16,232 nt of DNA from Draconibacterium orientale (GTDB lineage Bacteria > Bacteroidota > Bacteroidia > Bacteroidales > JAADGE01), in NCBI GenBank assembly GCA_020718265.1, contig DYSM01000030.1, positions 1-16,232 on the forward strand, given 5' to 3'. Below, in pieces: positions 1-7,586 of the stretch (position 1 is the first letter of the stretch; each line of letters starts with the position of its first letter). The position numbers and the translations under genes are program-made. The notes beneath the pieces were generated by a model. It saw only the letters and a program-made list of their open reading frames with translations, was not told the DNA's origin and did not search any database.

Positions 1-176
1 TTAGCTAAAATAAAACAGGCTTTTTAGACCGGACTCATAGTTTCAATTGAATTTCAACATAATTTCTAAAAACATTCAAGTCTATGTTTTTCTATATCAT
101 AAAGTTATACAATTGATAATAAGTTTTCTTACAAGAACTATAAAGTGTTTAAACTTTTTTTAAGCTATTCAAAAGT

Positions 177-1313
177 TTAGCTTTCCTTATCGTCCAACAA
201 AAAATCGGTTGTGTGTTCGGATTCCGTTTTGTCGGCATTCATGGAATCGAGTTTTGTGCGGTAGCGTGCGCCGTATTGGTTCCAAATCGTCAAAAAGAGT
301 GCCGTGAGCAACGGACCGGCGAGGAATCCGATGATGCCCATCCAGAACATGCCGCCCAAACTTGCCAAGAAAACGAACGCGGTGTGCATTCCGCTTTTGT
401 TGCCGTCCACACGCGGGCGAATGATATTTTGGCTGATGAGAAATGCGCCGTTACCGAGCACGATGAGCAAAATTCCGGTTGTGTAATCGCCTAACAGTAA
501 ATAAACTACAGCAATCGGAAACATGGCGGTATTAGCACCCAAAAGCGGAATTATAGAAAATATTGCCATGATAAAGCCCCAAAATACAGGCGAAGGCACA
601 TCGAAAATGACAAGCAAAATGGTGCCCCAAACGCCTTCGATAATGCCGAACATGAAGGAGTTGATGACAATGCCGTCCGTTACGCGTTTGATGTTTGTAA
701 ACAATTCGGATTCTTCTGCATCGCTCATCGGAATAAGAAACTGAATGCGTTTGAGCAATGCTTTTCCGTCGATTAGCATATAATAAAGCAAAAACAAAAT
801 CACAAACGCATGGAACAGCATGAACGCCAAGCCGGTAAACGTGTTTTGAACCAGTGTTAAGGTGTAGCCCGATGCTTTTGCTATGACTTCTTCGGCTTTT
901 TTCTTATAGTCTTCTATATCAATATCTTCGGTATAATCGCGTAGCACAGGAATATCGTTCAGATACGTGTTTATTTTTTCCTGTGTGATTTCGGCGCGCA
1001 ATTCGGGCCATTTTTCCGAAATGATTGTAAAACTGTGCGTTGCTTCTTTGGTTACTAAATATCCTACAAAAAAAAGTGGTATCACGATAGAGAAAACCAC
1101 AAGCAATATGGTGGCTCCGGCAGCAAAGTGCGTTTTGTCTTTAAATTTGCGCAACAGAAACCGATACGGGCGTTGGAATAAAATCACGAGCACCAAAGTC
1201 AGAAAAATATCCGACAAAAACGGCGCAATGATGTTAAAAAACGCAACGGAAAGTCCGATGAGGATTGTGAAAAAGAAAAATTCCTGCAATCCGAATTTTG
1301 AGTTCAGTTTCAT
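177..1313 (-). CDS. AI-2E family transporter (PerM/YdiK, DUF20-type)
   Basis: A polytopic inner-membrane protein of 378 residues, the usual family length. Hydrophobic segments fill residues 13-47 and 65-87. A soluble charged stretch follows (about 88-150), then a dense block of helices from 150 to 345 and a hydrophilic tail with acidic and basic residues. The C-terminal half carries the family hallmark: SIIPLLG at 253-259, then AMFPIAVVYLLLGDYTTGIL, then the NIIRPR motif at 296-301, matching the conserved D/QNxxRP signature. Family members have been linked to export of autoinducer-2 or other solutes, or to Na+/H+ exchange, so the substrate cannot be stated. The gene is last on the minus strand, 178 bp beyond the response-regulator stop. 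That gap holds a PHO-box-like array about 100 bp upstream of this start, so phosphate control is possible. The ATG at 1313 puts the first helix directly at the N-terminus. Confidence 0.9.
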   Translation of the reverse strand: MKLNSKFGLQEFFFFTILIGLSVAFFNIIAPFLSDIFLTLVLVILFQRPYRFLLRKFKDKTHFAAGATILLVVFSIVIPLFFVGYLVTKEATHSFTIISEKWPELRAEITQEKINTYLNDIPVLRDYTEDIDIEDYKKKAEEVIAKASGYTLTLVQNTFTGLAFMLFHAFVILFLLYYMLIDGKALLKRIQFLIPMSDAEESELFTNIKRVTDGIVINSFMFGIIEGVWGTILLVIFDVPSPVFWGFIMAIFSIIPLLGANTAMFPIAVVYLLLGDYTTGILLIVLGNGAFLISQNIIRPRVDGNKSGMHTAFVFLASLGGMFWMGIIGFLAGPLLTALFLTIWNQYGARYRTKLDSMNADKTESEHTTDFLLDDKES

Positions 1314-1415
1314 GCCGCCAAGTTACAGAATTATTATTTATTTAAGTATTGAAAAATGAATATTGAATAATAAGTTTTTTTTTACAAAATAATGAAATTA
1401 ATCGGAAAACAATGA

Positions 1416-1444
1416 ATGACAACTTTTTGACCACTAAATGACAA
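1416..1444 (-). promoter_or_regulatory. PHO-box-like array of three 7-bp half-sites (candidate PhoB-type operator)
   Basis: Read on the minus strand there are three direct half-sites: TTGTCAT (1444-1438), TGGTCAA (1433-1427) and TTGTCAT (1422-1416). They are separated by 4-bp spacers TTAG and AAAG, giving an exact 11-bp period. The E. coli PHO box is two CTGTCAT-type 7-bp repeats separated by 4 AT-rich bases, so geometry and core (TGTCA) both agree. The array lies between the PhoB-like regulator gene and the AI-2E transporter start, with a near-match to a -7 element (TATTTTG, 1391-1385) about 24 bp downstream. Function is inferred; only the repeat is seen. Confidence 0.55.
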
Positions 1445-1491
1445 GAAATTCGTTAATATCAGATATTTATACAAATCCTGACGAACCACGT

Positions 1492-2181
1492 TTATTCCAC
1501 AAATTTGTAACCCACACCTTTTATGGTATGAATATGTTTTTTCGAGATTTTTTCACGAATCTTGCGGATGTGCACATCAATGGTTCGGTCGCCCACCACA
1601 ACGTCTTCGCCCCAAACTTCGGCATAAATTTCGTCACGCGTGAACACTTTGTCGGGCTTGGACAGAAGCAATTCCAAAAGTGAGAACTCTTTTTTGGGGA
1701 ACGTCATTTCTTTGGTTTTGAAATAGACTTTGTATTTTTCCTTGTCCATCACAATGTCGCCGCGTTTGATAATGAGACTTTCGCCTTCGGCAGTTTCATC
1801 TTTTGAAGTGCGTTTGAGCAGGGCTTTTATTCTGCTAATCAGCACTTTTGGCTTTATCGGTTTGCTGATATAATCGTCGGCACCGGCTTCAAAGCCCGCA
1901 ATTTGCGAATAATCTTCGCCGCGAGCTGTCAAAAAAGCAATGATGACTTGGTTGAGCTGTGGCAATTTCCGAATTTCTTCGCAAGTTTCAATGCCATCCA
2001 CTTCGGGCATCATTACATCAAGCAGAATAAGGTCGGGCATGGTTTTCTTTGCCTTAATTACGGCATCTTTTCCGTTATCGGCAGTAAACACTTTGTAGCC
2101 TTCCTTCTCGAGGTTGTAACTGAGAAATTCGAGAATATCCGGGTCGTCATCGACAAGCAGTATTTTATGTTCTTCGTTCAT
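1492..2181 (-). CDS. PhoB/OmpR-family response regulator
   Basis: This 229-residue transcription factor is the output half of the two-component pair encoded here. The receiver domain (about 5-122) has the acidic pocket D11/D12, the phospho-acceptor Asp55 in LILLDVMMP, switch Thr85 in FLTA and Lys107 in ISKPIKP. The C-terminal winged-helix domain (about 135-229) contains the recognition-helix region GDRTIDVHIRKIREKI (197-212) and ends in the typical KGVGYKF hairpin. No residue expected for phosphorylation is missing. The start lies 11 bp after the kinase stop, so both genes are surely co-transcribed. With a divergent phosphate transporter beside it, PhoB/PhoP is the best guess at orthology, but OmpR-family members cannot be told apart by sequence motifs alone. 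The gene symbol is therefore left open. Confidence 0.93.
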   Translation of the reverse strand: MNEEHKILLVDDDPDILEFLSYNLEKEGYKVFTADNGKDAVIKAKKTMPDLILLDVMMPEVDGIETCEEIRKLPQLNQVIIAFLTARGEDYSQIAGFEAGADDYISKPIKPKVLISRIKALLKRTSKDETAEGESLIIKRGDIVMDKEKYKVYFKTKEMTFPKKEFSLLELLLSKPDKVFTRDEIYAEVWGEDVVVGDRTIDVHIRKIREKISKKHIHTIKGVGYKFVE

Positions 2182-2192
2182 AATCGTTTGAT

Positions 2193-3113
2193 TTATTTGG
2201 GTTTATTTACTGTAAATGAAAATGTGGTTCCGATATTAGGTTTGCTTTTTACGCTTATACTTTGGTTATGTGCGTCTATAATATGTTTCACAATAGACAA
2301 GCCTAAGCCTGTGCCTCCCAATTTTTGCGAGCGACTTTTGTCCACGCGGTAAAACCGTTCAAAAATTCGGCTCAAATGTTTTTGTGCAATGCCGATGCCG
2401 TTATCCGTAACGTCCACCCGCACGCTGCTGCGGTTTTCTTTTACATAGATATTTGTGCGACCGGATGATATTCCGTACCGAATGGAGTTTGCAACAAGAT
2501 TATCAATCACTTGTGTAATTCTGTTTTTATCAGCTTCCACCCAAACGACTTCTTTTTCGCTGTTGCAACTCAGGATAATATTGCTATCCACGGTGTGCAT
2601 TTCGTGCATTTCCAACACTTCTCGAACGACTTTTATTATGTCAAAAGTGGAAAATTCGAGTTGAAGTTCGCGTGCTTCAAGTTTCGAGATGGTTTCCAAA
2701 TCTTCGACAATGGAAATGATTCGGTTGATATTATTTTCAGCACGTTGCAAGTATTTTTTATTGATGTCGGGGTCTTCCAAACCGCCGTCTAAGAGCGTGA
2801 GCACGTAACCCTGAACATTAAAAATAGGCGTTTTCAATTCGTGCGACACATTGCCGAGAAATTCTTTGCGGTAACGTTCGGCTTCTTTTAACGCGTTGAT
2901 TTGTTGTTTGTTGTAATCTCTTTTTGAAATATATTTTCCCAGAAGCAGAAAAACCAAAAAAAATGTAAACAGAAACAGCATCAACCCGAATACACTGAAT
3001 CCCAACACAAACGAACTGAACATCAATTCGTTAAGCCATGTAAACCCGACAGCTGCCAAACTTACGCTCAATGCAACGATGAACGCAATGCGGAATTTGA
3101 ATCGTTGAAACAT
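2193..3113 (-). CDS. Sensor histidine kinase (PhoR-like, without a sensory domain)
   Basis: A 306-residue membrane histidine kinase. Two hydrophobic helices (about 8-28 and 33-58) are separated by only a few residues, so there is essentially no extracytoplasmic sensor. No PAS domain lies between the second helix and the HisKA domain. The H-box FLGNVSHELKTP places the phosphorylated His at residue 91. The HATPase domain has the N-box (DNLVANSIRYG, Asn205), G1 box DNGIGIA (237-243), F-box FERFYRVDKS (251-260) and G2 box GGTGLGLSI (266-274). It is transcribed first, with the response regulator following after 11 bp. Kinases this bare often take their signal from a membrane partner. The neighbouring PiT/PhoU-like fusion is a reasonable candidate, as PhoU relays transporter status to PhoR in E. 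coli, but this is inference. Confidence 0.93.
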   Translation of the reverse strand: MFQRFKFRIAFIVALSVSLAAVGFTWLNELMFSSFVLGFSVFGLMLFLFTFFLVFLLLGKYISKRDYNKQQINALKEAERYRKEFLGNVSHELKTPIFNVQGYVLTLLDGGLEDPDINKKYLQRAENNINRIISIVEDLETISKLEARELQLEFSTFDIIKVVREVLEMHEMHTVDSNIILSCNSEKEVVWVEADKNRITQVIDNLVANSIRYGISSGRTNIYVKENRSSVRVDVTDNGIGIAQKHLSRIFERFYRVDKSRSQKLGGTGLGLSIVKHIIDAHNQSISVKSKPNIGTTFSFTVNKPK

Positions 3114-3132
3114 TTTTCTGAAAAAACTATGG

Positions 3133-3140
3133 CAAAGTTA
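3133..3140 (-). promoter_or_regulatory. Bacteroidota -7 promoter element for the kinase-regulator operon
   Basis: On the minus strand TAACTTTG matches the TAnnTTTG consensus exactly. It lies about 20 bp upstream of the kinase start codon, so the leader would be roughly 15 nt. No convincing TTTG element at -33 is seen. Confidence 0.5.
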
Positions 3141-3236
3141 ATCGTTTTTCTAAGACTTGTCATAATTTTCAAAATTAATCACGTTATCTTAACATTAATT
3201 TAAAACAGAATCTACATCGAATCAGCCGGCGCGCAT

Positions 3237-3244
3237 TAACTTTG
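3237..3244 (+). promoter_or_regulatory. Bacteroidota -7 promoter element for the PiT transporter
   Basis: TAACTTTG fits TAnnTTTG exactly and lies 29 bp upstream of the ATG at 3274. The 10-mer ATTAACTTTG (3235-3244) is identical to the one in the divergent kinase promoter. A clear -33 TTTG is lacking, which may fit a promoter that needs an activator. Confidence 0.5.
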
Positions 3245-3273
3245 GCAAATTCTTTTCCTTTAAAGAAATTCGT

Positions 3274-5523
3274 ATGGAATCAGTTTTTATTGTCATTGTC
3301 GGAATTTTGTTCTTGCTTGCAGCCCTCTATCTCGTTGTCGGCGTGAGCAACGATGCTGTTAATTTTTTGGTGTCGGCTGTCGATTCGCGTGCGGCATCTT
3401 TCAGAGTTATCTTACTGGTCGCGAGCTTGGGCGTGCTCATCGGTGCGGTGTTTTCCGGCGGAATGATGGAGGTTGCACGCAAAGGCGTGTTTCACCCGGA
3501 GCTTTTTACATTCGGAAATATTATGATTATTTTTCTTGCCGTCATGCTCACGGATGTTATTCTGTTAGATATTTTCAATTCGCTCGGCATGCCCACGTCC
3601 ACAACCGTTTCGCTCGTATTTGAGTTATTGGGCGCGGCAGTTGCCGTCAGCATTGTTAAAATCTTACACGACGGCGGTTCGTTGAGCGAAGTCGGCAGCT
3701 ACATCAACTCGGGCAAAGCGTTGGTAATCATAGGCGGAATTCTGTTTTCCGTTGTGGTTGCGTTCACATTCGGCTCGCTGATTCAATATCTTTCTCGGCT
3801 TTTATTTTCATTCGATATATCAAAAACATTTGTGCGCTACGGCGCGTTGTGGGGCGGAATTTCTGTTACTGCAATCACTTATTTCACATTGGTTACCGGC
3901 TTAAAAGGTTCCATTTTTGCAGATATTCCGATGACTGATACTCAAACGCTTAGCGAATGGACAAAAGCGCATACCTTGGAAATTATGGCTGTGAGTTTGC
4001 TCGTGTGGACTGCTTTGATGGCTGTTTTGCAATTTGTTTTCAAAGTTAATACATTGAAAATAATAGTTTTACTCGGAACTTTTGCTTTGGCGATGTCCTT
4101 CGCCGGCAACGATTTGGTAAACTTTATCGGCGTTCCCTTAGCCGGTTTCGATGCCTACAAATCGTGGGCAAGTTCCGGAATTGGTCCCGAAACGTTTATG
4201 ATGACCGGTTTTAACGAGAAAATTCAAACTCCGACATTGTTTTTAATTCTTGCCGGCATTATTATGATTGTAACGTTGTGGCTGTCCAAAAAAGCCAAGC
4301 GTGTTACGGAAACCTCGCTGAATTTGAGCCGTCAGGACAGCGGAATCGAACGTTTTGAGTCGTCGGCAATCTCGCGCAGCATTGTTCGACTGTCTTTGCA
4401 AACGTCAAAATTTGTGGAAGATATGATTCCGAAAAAAATACAGGCGCGCATCGACAACCGATTCACTCGCCCGACCGAAAAAACCGCAGAACCTCAACAA
4501 GCCTTCGACCTCGTTCGTGCATCGGTAAATCTTATGGTTTCCGGCATCCTAATTTCACTCGGAACAGCTTACAAACTACCGCTTTCCACAACGTATGTTA
4601 CGTTCATGGTTGCCATGGGCACATCACTTGCTGACCGCGCTTGGGGGCGAGAAAGTGCAGTTTACAGAGTTTCGGGCGTTTTGGCGGTGATTGCCGGTTG
4701 GTTTATAACGGCATTAGTCGCTTTTACGGTGGCATTTGTGCTGGCAAATCTCATCAATTGGGGCGGAATTATCGCAATTGCACTCATTTTGTTGCTCGCG
4801 GGAGTGTCCATGTATCGTTCGCAATTTTTGAATCGAAAAGCTAAAATTCAGGCAGAAGAATCGAAAACCTTGAACGAAGACGATAATTTGCCGCCGCAAA
4901 TTAAGTATAAAAACGATGTCATCGAAGTTTTAGGAGAAGTCGCAACGTTGTTCCGAAAAACCATAAAAGCACTCACGAAAGAAGACAGAAAAAAACTCAA
5001 ACACATCAAAAAAGCAAATATTGAGTTGAACGACAAAACCGGAGCGTTCAAGAAAAATGTTTACGAAATGATTCAACAGTTCACAAAACAGAACATTCAT
5101 TCCGGTCCGTCTTTCGTGCAAGTGCTTGATTATTTAAGAGAAATAACACATGCCATGTATCATGTCATCAAACCAAGTTTTGAACATATAGACAACAACC
5201 ACGTTGGCATGAACGCCGCTCAAACCGAAGAACTCCTGCAACTGAGCGAAGCTGTGGTCGAATTGTTCAACGAAGCCGTTGATATAATCAAAACCGAAAA
5301 TTTCGACAAACTTGCAAATCTGTCCCTCTTTCAGAAAAAAATAATCGTACAACTTGACAGTTATCGCGAAAATCACGTCGAACGAATCAAAACCAACGAA
5401 ATCGACACGCGCAACAGTGTGCTGTATCTCAATATCTTAGCAGAAACAAAAAATATCATGCTTTACATGTCGAGTTTAACCAAAGCACAACGCAGTTTCA
5501 CTGAAAATCAAAATCCAAACTAA
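3274..5523 (+). CDS. Inorganic phosphate transporter, PiT family, with C-terminal PhoU-like domain
   Basis: A 749-residue fusion protein in the cytoplasmic membrane that should import inorganic phosphate driven by a cation gradient. The duplicated PiT signature is clear: GVSNDAVNF at 23-31 and SFAGNDLVNFIGVPLAG around Asn279/Asp280. The paired inner motifs are GMPTSTTVSLV in the first half and LPLSTTYVTFMVAMGTSLADR in the second. About ten hydrophobic segments span residues 1-515. From about 525 to 745 the protein is hydrophilic and helical, ending in RNSVLYLNILAETKNIMLYM, typical of PhoU/DUF47-like helical bundles. In many bacteria that domain is encoded separately; fusion is common in Bacteroidota. 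It is divergent from a PhoB/PhoR-like pair over a 160-bp spacer, which argues for phosphate rather than sulfate as substrate. The C-terminal domain could regulate transport or report to the kinase. Confidence 0.9.
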   Translation: MESVFIVIVGILFLLAALYLVVGVSNDAVNFLVSAVDSRAASFRVILLVASLGVLIGAVFSGGMMEVARKGVFHPELFTFGNIMIIFLAVMLTDVILLDIFNSLGMPTSTTVSLVFELLGAAVAVSIVKILHDGGSLSEVGSYINSGKALVIIGGILFSVVVAFTFGSLIQYLSRLLFSFDISKTFVRYGALWGGISVTAITYFTLVTGLKGSIFADIPMTDTQTLSEWTKAHTLEIMAVSLLVWTALMAVLQFVFKVNTLKIIVLLGTFALAMSFAGNDLVNFIGVPLAGFDAYKSWASSGIGPETFMMTGFNEKIQTPTLFLILAGIIMIVTLWLSKKAKRVTETSLNLSRQDSGIERFESSAISRSIVRLSLQTSKFVEDMIPKKIQARIDNRFTRPTEKTAEPQQAFDLVRASVNLMVSGILISLGTAYKLPLSTTYVTFMVAMGTSLADRAWGRESAVYRVSGVLAVIAGWFITALVAFTVAFVLANLINWGGIIAIALILLLAGVSMYRSQFLNRKAKIQAEESKTLNEDDNLPPQIKYKNDVIEVLGEVATLFRKTIKALTKEDRKKLKHIKKANIELNDKTGAFKKNVYEMIQQFTKQNIHSGPSFVQVLDYLREITHAMYHVIKPSFEHIDNNHVGMNAAQTEELLQLSEAVVELFNEAVDIIKTENFDKLANLSLFQKKIIVQLDSYRENHVERIKTNEIDTRNSVLYLNILAETKNIMLYMSSLTKAQRSFTENQNPN

Positions 5524-5591
5524 AATTTCCGAACATACTAAAAAAAACTTTTTTTTTGCAAATACATCTTTTTTTTTCAAGATATATGTTT

Positions 5592-5599
5592 TATCTTTG
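5592..5599 (+). promoter_or_regulatory. -7 promoter element for the yceD-rpmF unit
   Basis: TATCTTTG fits TAnnTTTG exactly, 23 bp upstream of the GTG start at 5623. The sequence before it (5541-5579) consists of long A and T runs; the only nearby TTTG (5555-5558) is 33 bp away, too far for a standard -33 element. Confidence 0.5.
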
Positions 5600-5622
5600 C
5601 CTGCTGATTTTTTAAATAAAAA

Positions 5623-6156
5623 GTGAACACACAGGCAAGATACAGCATTGAGCACAAAGCACTTAGCAACGGCGTTTATCCGTTTGAATACCAAATTGAT
5701 GAGAAGTTTTTAAGCAGTTTTGAACATTCCGAAGTAAAAAATGGGATGCTCACAGCGCATGTTGTACTGCGAAAAAGCAGCACGTTCTTGCATTTAGACA
5801 TCAAAATGGAAGGCGAAATAGAAGTTGAATGTGATTTGTGTTTGGATAAATTTTTCATACCACTGTTGCACGAAACCGAGCTTACCGTAAAATTCGGACA
5901 GACAAATTCCGATTTATCCGATGCCGATACAGAAATCACTCTCGCCGAAACGGAAACGGAACTTGTGCTGGATAAACACTTTTTTGATTACATAAACATA
6001 AGCATCCCTACACGTAAAACACACCCCGATGATGCGCAAGGCAACAGCACTTGCAATCCGGACATGTTAAATTTGTTGGAAACTCTCAATGCGGATAATG
6101 AAGACGAAAAAACGTCAGACCCGCGCTGGGACGCACTCAAAACCTTAATGAATTAA
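5623..6156 (+). CDS. yceD: YceD/DUF177 family protein (large-subunit rRNA accumulation)
   Basis: A 177-residue protein of the YceD family, which in E. coli is needed for normal 23S rRNA accumulation and is almost always encoded just before rpmF, as here (28 bp upstream). Supporting sequence features are the N-terminal pattern around YSIEHKALSNGVYPFEYQID, the central CDLCLDKF with Cys70/Cys73, the later CNPDML with Cys144, an acidic second half, and the C-terminal DPRWDALKTL (167-176) seen in Bacteroidota members. The start is GTG; no in-frame ATG precedes the conserved N-terminal pattern, and a -7 promoter element sits 23 bp upstream. No Shine-Dalgarno is visible. The exact molecular role of the family remains unclear. 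Confidence 0.88.
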   Translation: MNTQARYSIEHKALSNGVYPFEYQIDEKFLSSFEHSEVKNGMLTAHVVLRKSSTFLHLDIKMEGEIEVECDLCLDKFFIPLLHETELTVKFGQTNSDLSDADTEITLAETETELVLDKHFFDYINISIPTRKTHPDDAQGNSTCNPDMLNLLETLNADNEDEKTSDPRWDALKTLMN

Positions 6157-6184
6157 TTTATTAACATCAAAATAATAGAATAAA

Positions 6185-6370
6185 ATGGCACATCCGAAAC
6201 GTAAAATCTCGACCCAACGCAGAAATAAACGTCGTACACACCACAAAGCCGAAGTAAAACAATTGGCAACATGCTCAACCTGCGGCGCAGCACACCAAAT
6301 GCACAGAGTTTGCCCTGAATGCGGACACTATCGCGGACAAGAGGTAATTCAGAAAGCAGAAGCTTTATAG
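6185..6370 (+). CDS. rpmF: 50S ribosomal protein bL32
   Basis: A 61-residue basic protein that begins AHPKRKISTQRRNKRRTHHKA, the classic bL32 N-terminus, and ends with the family zinc-ribbon pairs CSTC and CPEC. All four cysteines are present, so this is the zinc-binding (C+) form. It follows yceD by 28 bp without its own promoter and is followed by a hairpin terminator, so yceD-rpmF is likely one transcript. Confidence 0.97.
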   Translation: MAHPKRKISTQRRNKRRTHHKAEVKQLATCSTCGAAHQMHRVCPECGHYRGQEVIQKAEAL

Positions 6371-6401
6371 AGTAAAGTAAAACAGGTGTTAAAAACCGTT
6401 T

Positions 6402-6422
6402 GCCGGTCAAAGCCGGCTTTTT
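6402..6422 (+). terminator. Intrinsic terminator after rpmF
   Basis: GCCGG (6402-6406) pairs with CCGGC (6413-6417) across a 6-nt loop and is followed immediately by five T. The overlapping AAAGCCGGCTTT (6409-6420) is itself a 12-bp palindrome. It lies 32 bp past the rpmF stop and 100 bp before fabH. The stem is short, so read-through into fabH is possible. Confidence 0.55.
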
Positions 6423-6523
6423 GTGTTTCGCATTGCCAAAGATAAAAACGGTTGCAGAAACATTCATGCGTCAGTATGAAATGTTCTAATCTGTATCACA
6501 ATGACACCGCAACAAAAAGTGGT

Positions 6524-7513
6524 ATGACAAAAATCAATGCAAAAATTACCGGCATAGGTGCGTTCGTGCCGGAATATGTGCTCACAAACCACGAGTTAGC
6601 TCAAATGATGGACACGACTGATGAATGGATTATGACCAGAATCGGTATCCGTGAGCGCAGAATACTCAAAGGCGAAGGCTTGGGAACGTCCGACATGGGC
6701 GCGAAAGCTGTTGAAAATCTGCTGCAAAAAACCAATACCAAGCCGGAAGAAGTCGATTTGCTCATTTGCACAACCGTAACGCCCGACATGCAATTTCCCG
6801 CAACGGCAAACATAATTTCGGACAAAGTAGGCATCACGAACGCCTTTAGTTTCGATATAAATGCCGGCTGTTCCGGTTTTTTATTCGGCATGGCAACGGC
6901 AGCAAAGTTCGTTCAATCAGGGCAATACAAAAAAGTTGTGCTTGTCGGTGCCGATAAAATGTCGTCCATTGTCGATTATACCGACCGTTCCGTGAGTCCG
7001 ATTTTTGGCGATGGTGCCGGCGCAGTGCTTTTCGAGCCGACAACCGAAGACCTTGGAGTTATTGACGAAATGTTGCATACCGACGGCATGGGACGCAAAC
7101 ATTTGCACCAAAAAGCCGGCGGTTCCGTAAAACCCGCATCGCACGAAACCATTGATGCCCGCGAACATTTCATCTACCAAGAAGGACAAGCCGTTTTCAA
7201 ACACGCCGTAAAAGGCATGGCTGACGTTTCTGTAGAAATGATGCAAAAACATAATTTGACGACCGAAAACTTAGCATGGCTCATTCCGCACCAAGCGAAC
7301 ATGCGCATTATCGAAGCCACAGCAAACCGCATGGGTTTAGAAAAGGAAAAGGTGATGATAAATATTGAGCGTTTCGGAAACACTACAGACGGAACTTTGC
7401 CGCTGTTGCTCTGGGAATGGGAAAGCAAACTCAAAAAAGGCGACAATCTTATTTTCGCTACCTTCGGTGCAGGTTTCACGTGGGGCGCGATGTATATGAA
7501 GTGGGCATATTAA
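6524..7513 (+). CDS. fabH: Beta-ketoacyl-ACP synthase III
   Basis: FabH condenses an acyl-CoA starter with malonyl-ACP, the first elongation step of fatty acid synthesis in the cytoplasm. With the start chosen at 6524 the protein is 329 residues, normal for FabH, and begins with the expected KITGIGAFVPEYVLTN. The open frame extends 24 codons upstream, but that stretch is unlike the family. The catalytic triad is complete: Cys116 in NAGCSGF, His256 in IPHQANMRI and Asn286 in RFGNTT. The glycine-rich FGDGAGAVLF loop (161-170) is present. The motif after Asn286 reads TTDGTLP rather than the E. coli-type TSAASVP, a mild variant. It is followed by accB, whose carboxylase product supplies malonyl-CoA. 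A plsX gene, often found between rpmF and fabH, is absent. Confidence 0.95.
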   Translation: MTKINAKITGIGAFVPEYVLTNHELAQMMDTTDEWIMTRIGIRERRILKGEGLGTSDMGAKAVENLLQKTNTKPEEVDLLICTTVTPDMQFPATANIISDKVGITNAFSFDINAGCSGFLFGMATAAKFVQSGQYKKVVLVGADKMSSIVDYTDRSVSPIFGDGAGAVLFEPTTEDLGVIDEMLHTDGMGRKHLHQKAGGSVKPASHETIDAREHFIYQEGQAVFKHAVKGMADVSVEMMQKHNLTTENLAWLIPHQANMRIIEATANRMGLEKEKVMINIERFGNTTDGTLPLLLWEWESKLKKGDNLIFATFGAGFTWGAMYMKWAY

Positions 7514-7530
7514 AAAATAATGCCAAAAAA

Positions 7531-7560
7531 TTTGTTTTACAAAAAAAATATCTATTTTTA
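7531..7560 (+). promoter_or_regulatory. Possible promoter upstream of accB
   Basis: TTTG (7531-7534) and TATTTTTA (7553-7560) are 18 bp apart, the Bacteroidota arrangement of TTTG and TAnnTTTG with one mismatch in the last base. The accB start follows 27 bp later. The surrounding A/T richness makes chance matches likely. Confidence 0.35.
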
Positions 7561-7586
7561 TCCGATAAATTTCAAAAAATACTGTT

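Noticed and set aside
1314..1323. TAACTTGG on the minus strand as the AI-2E promoter
   Set aside because: It abuts the start codon, leaving no leader, and differs from the -7 consensus in one of the conserved T positions.
1438..1683. Plus-strand open frame overlapping the end of the response regulator
   Set aside because: Antisense to the conserved winged-helix domain and without any recognisable feature; a shadow frame.
5541..5579. Long A and T runs after the PiT gene as a terminator
   Set aside because: The A-run and T-run could pair, but there is no GC stem; a terminator cannot be supported, although the region may still weaken transcription.
6452..6523. Upstream extension of fabH by 24 codons
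   Set aside because: The added residues are unlike any FabH N-terminus and run toward the terminator; the ATG at 6524 gives the normal length and start.
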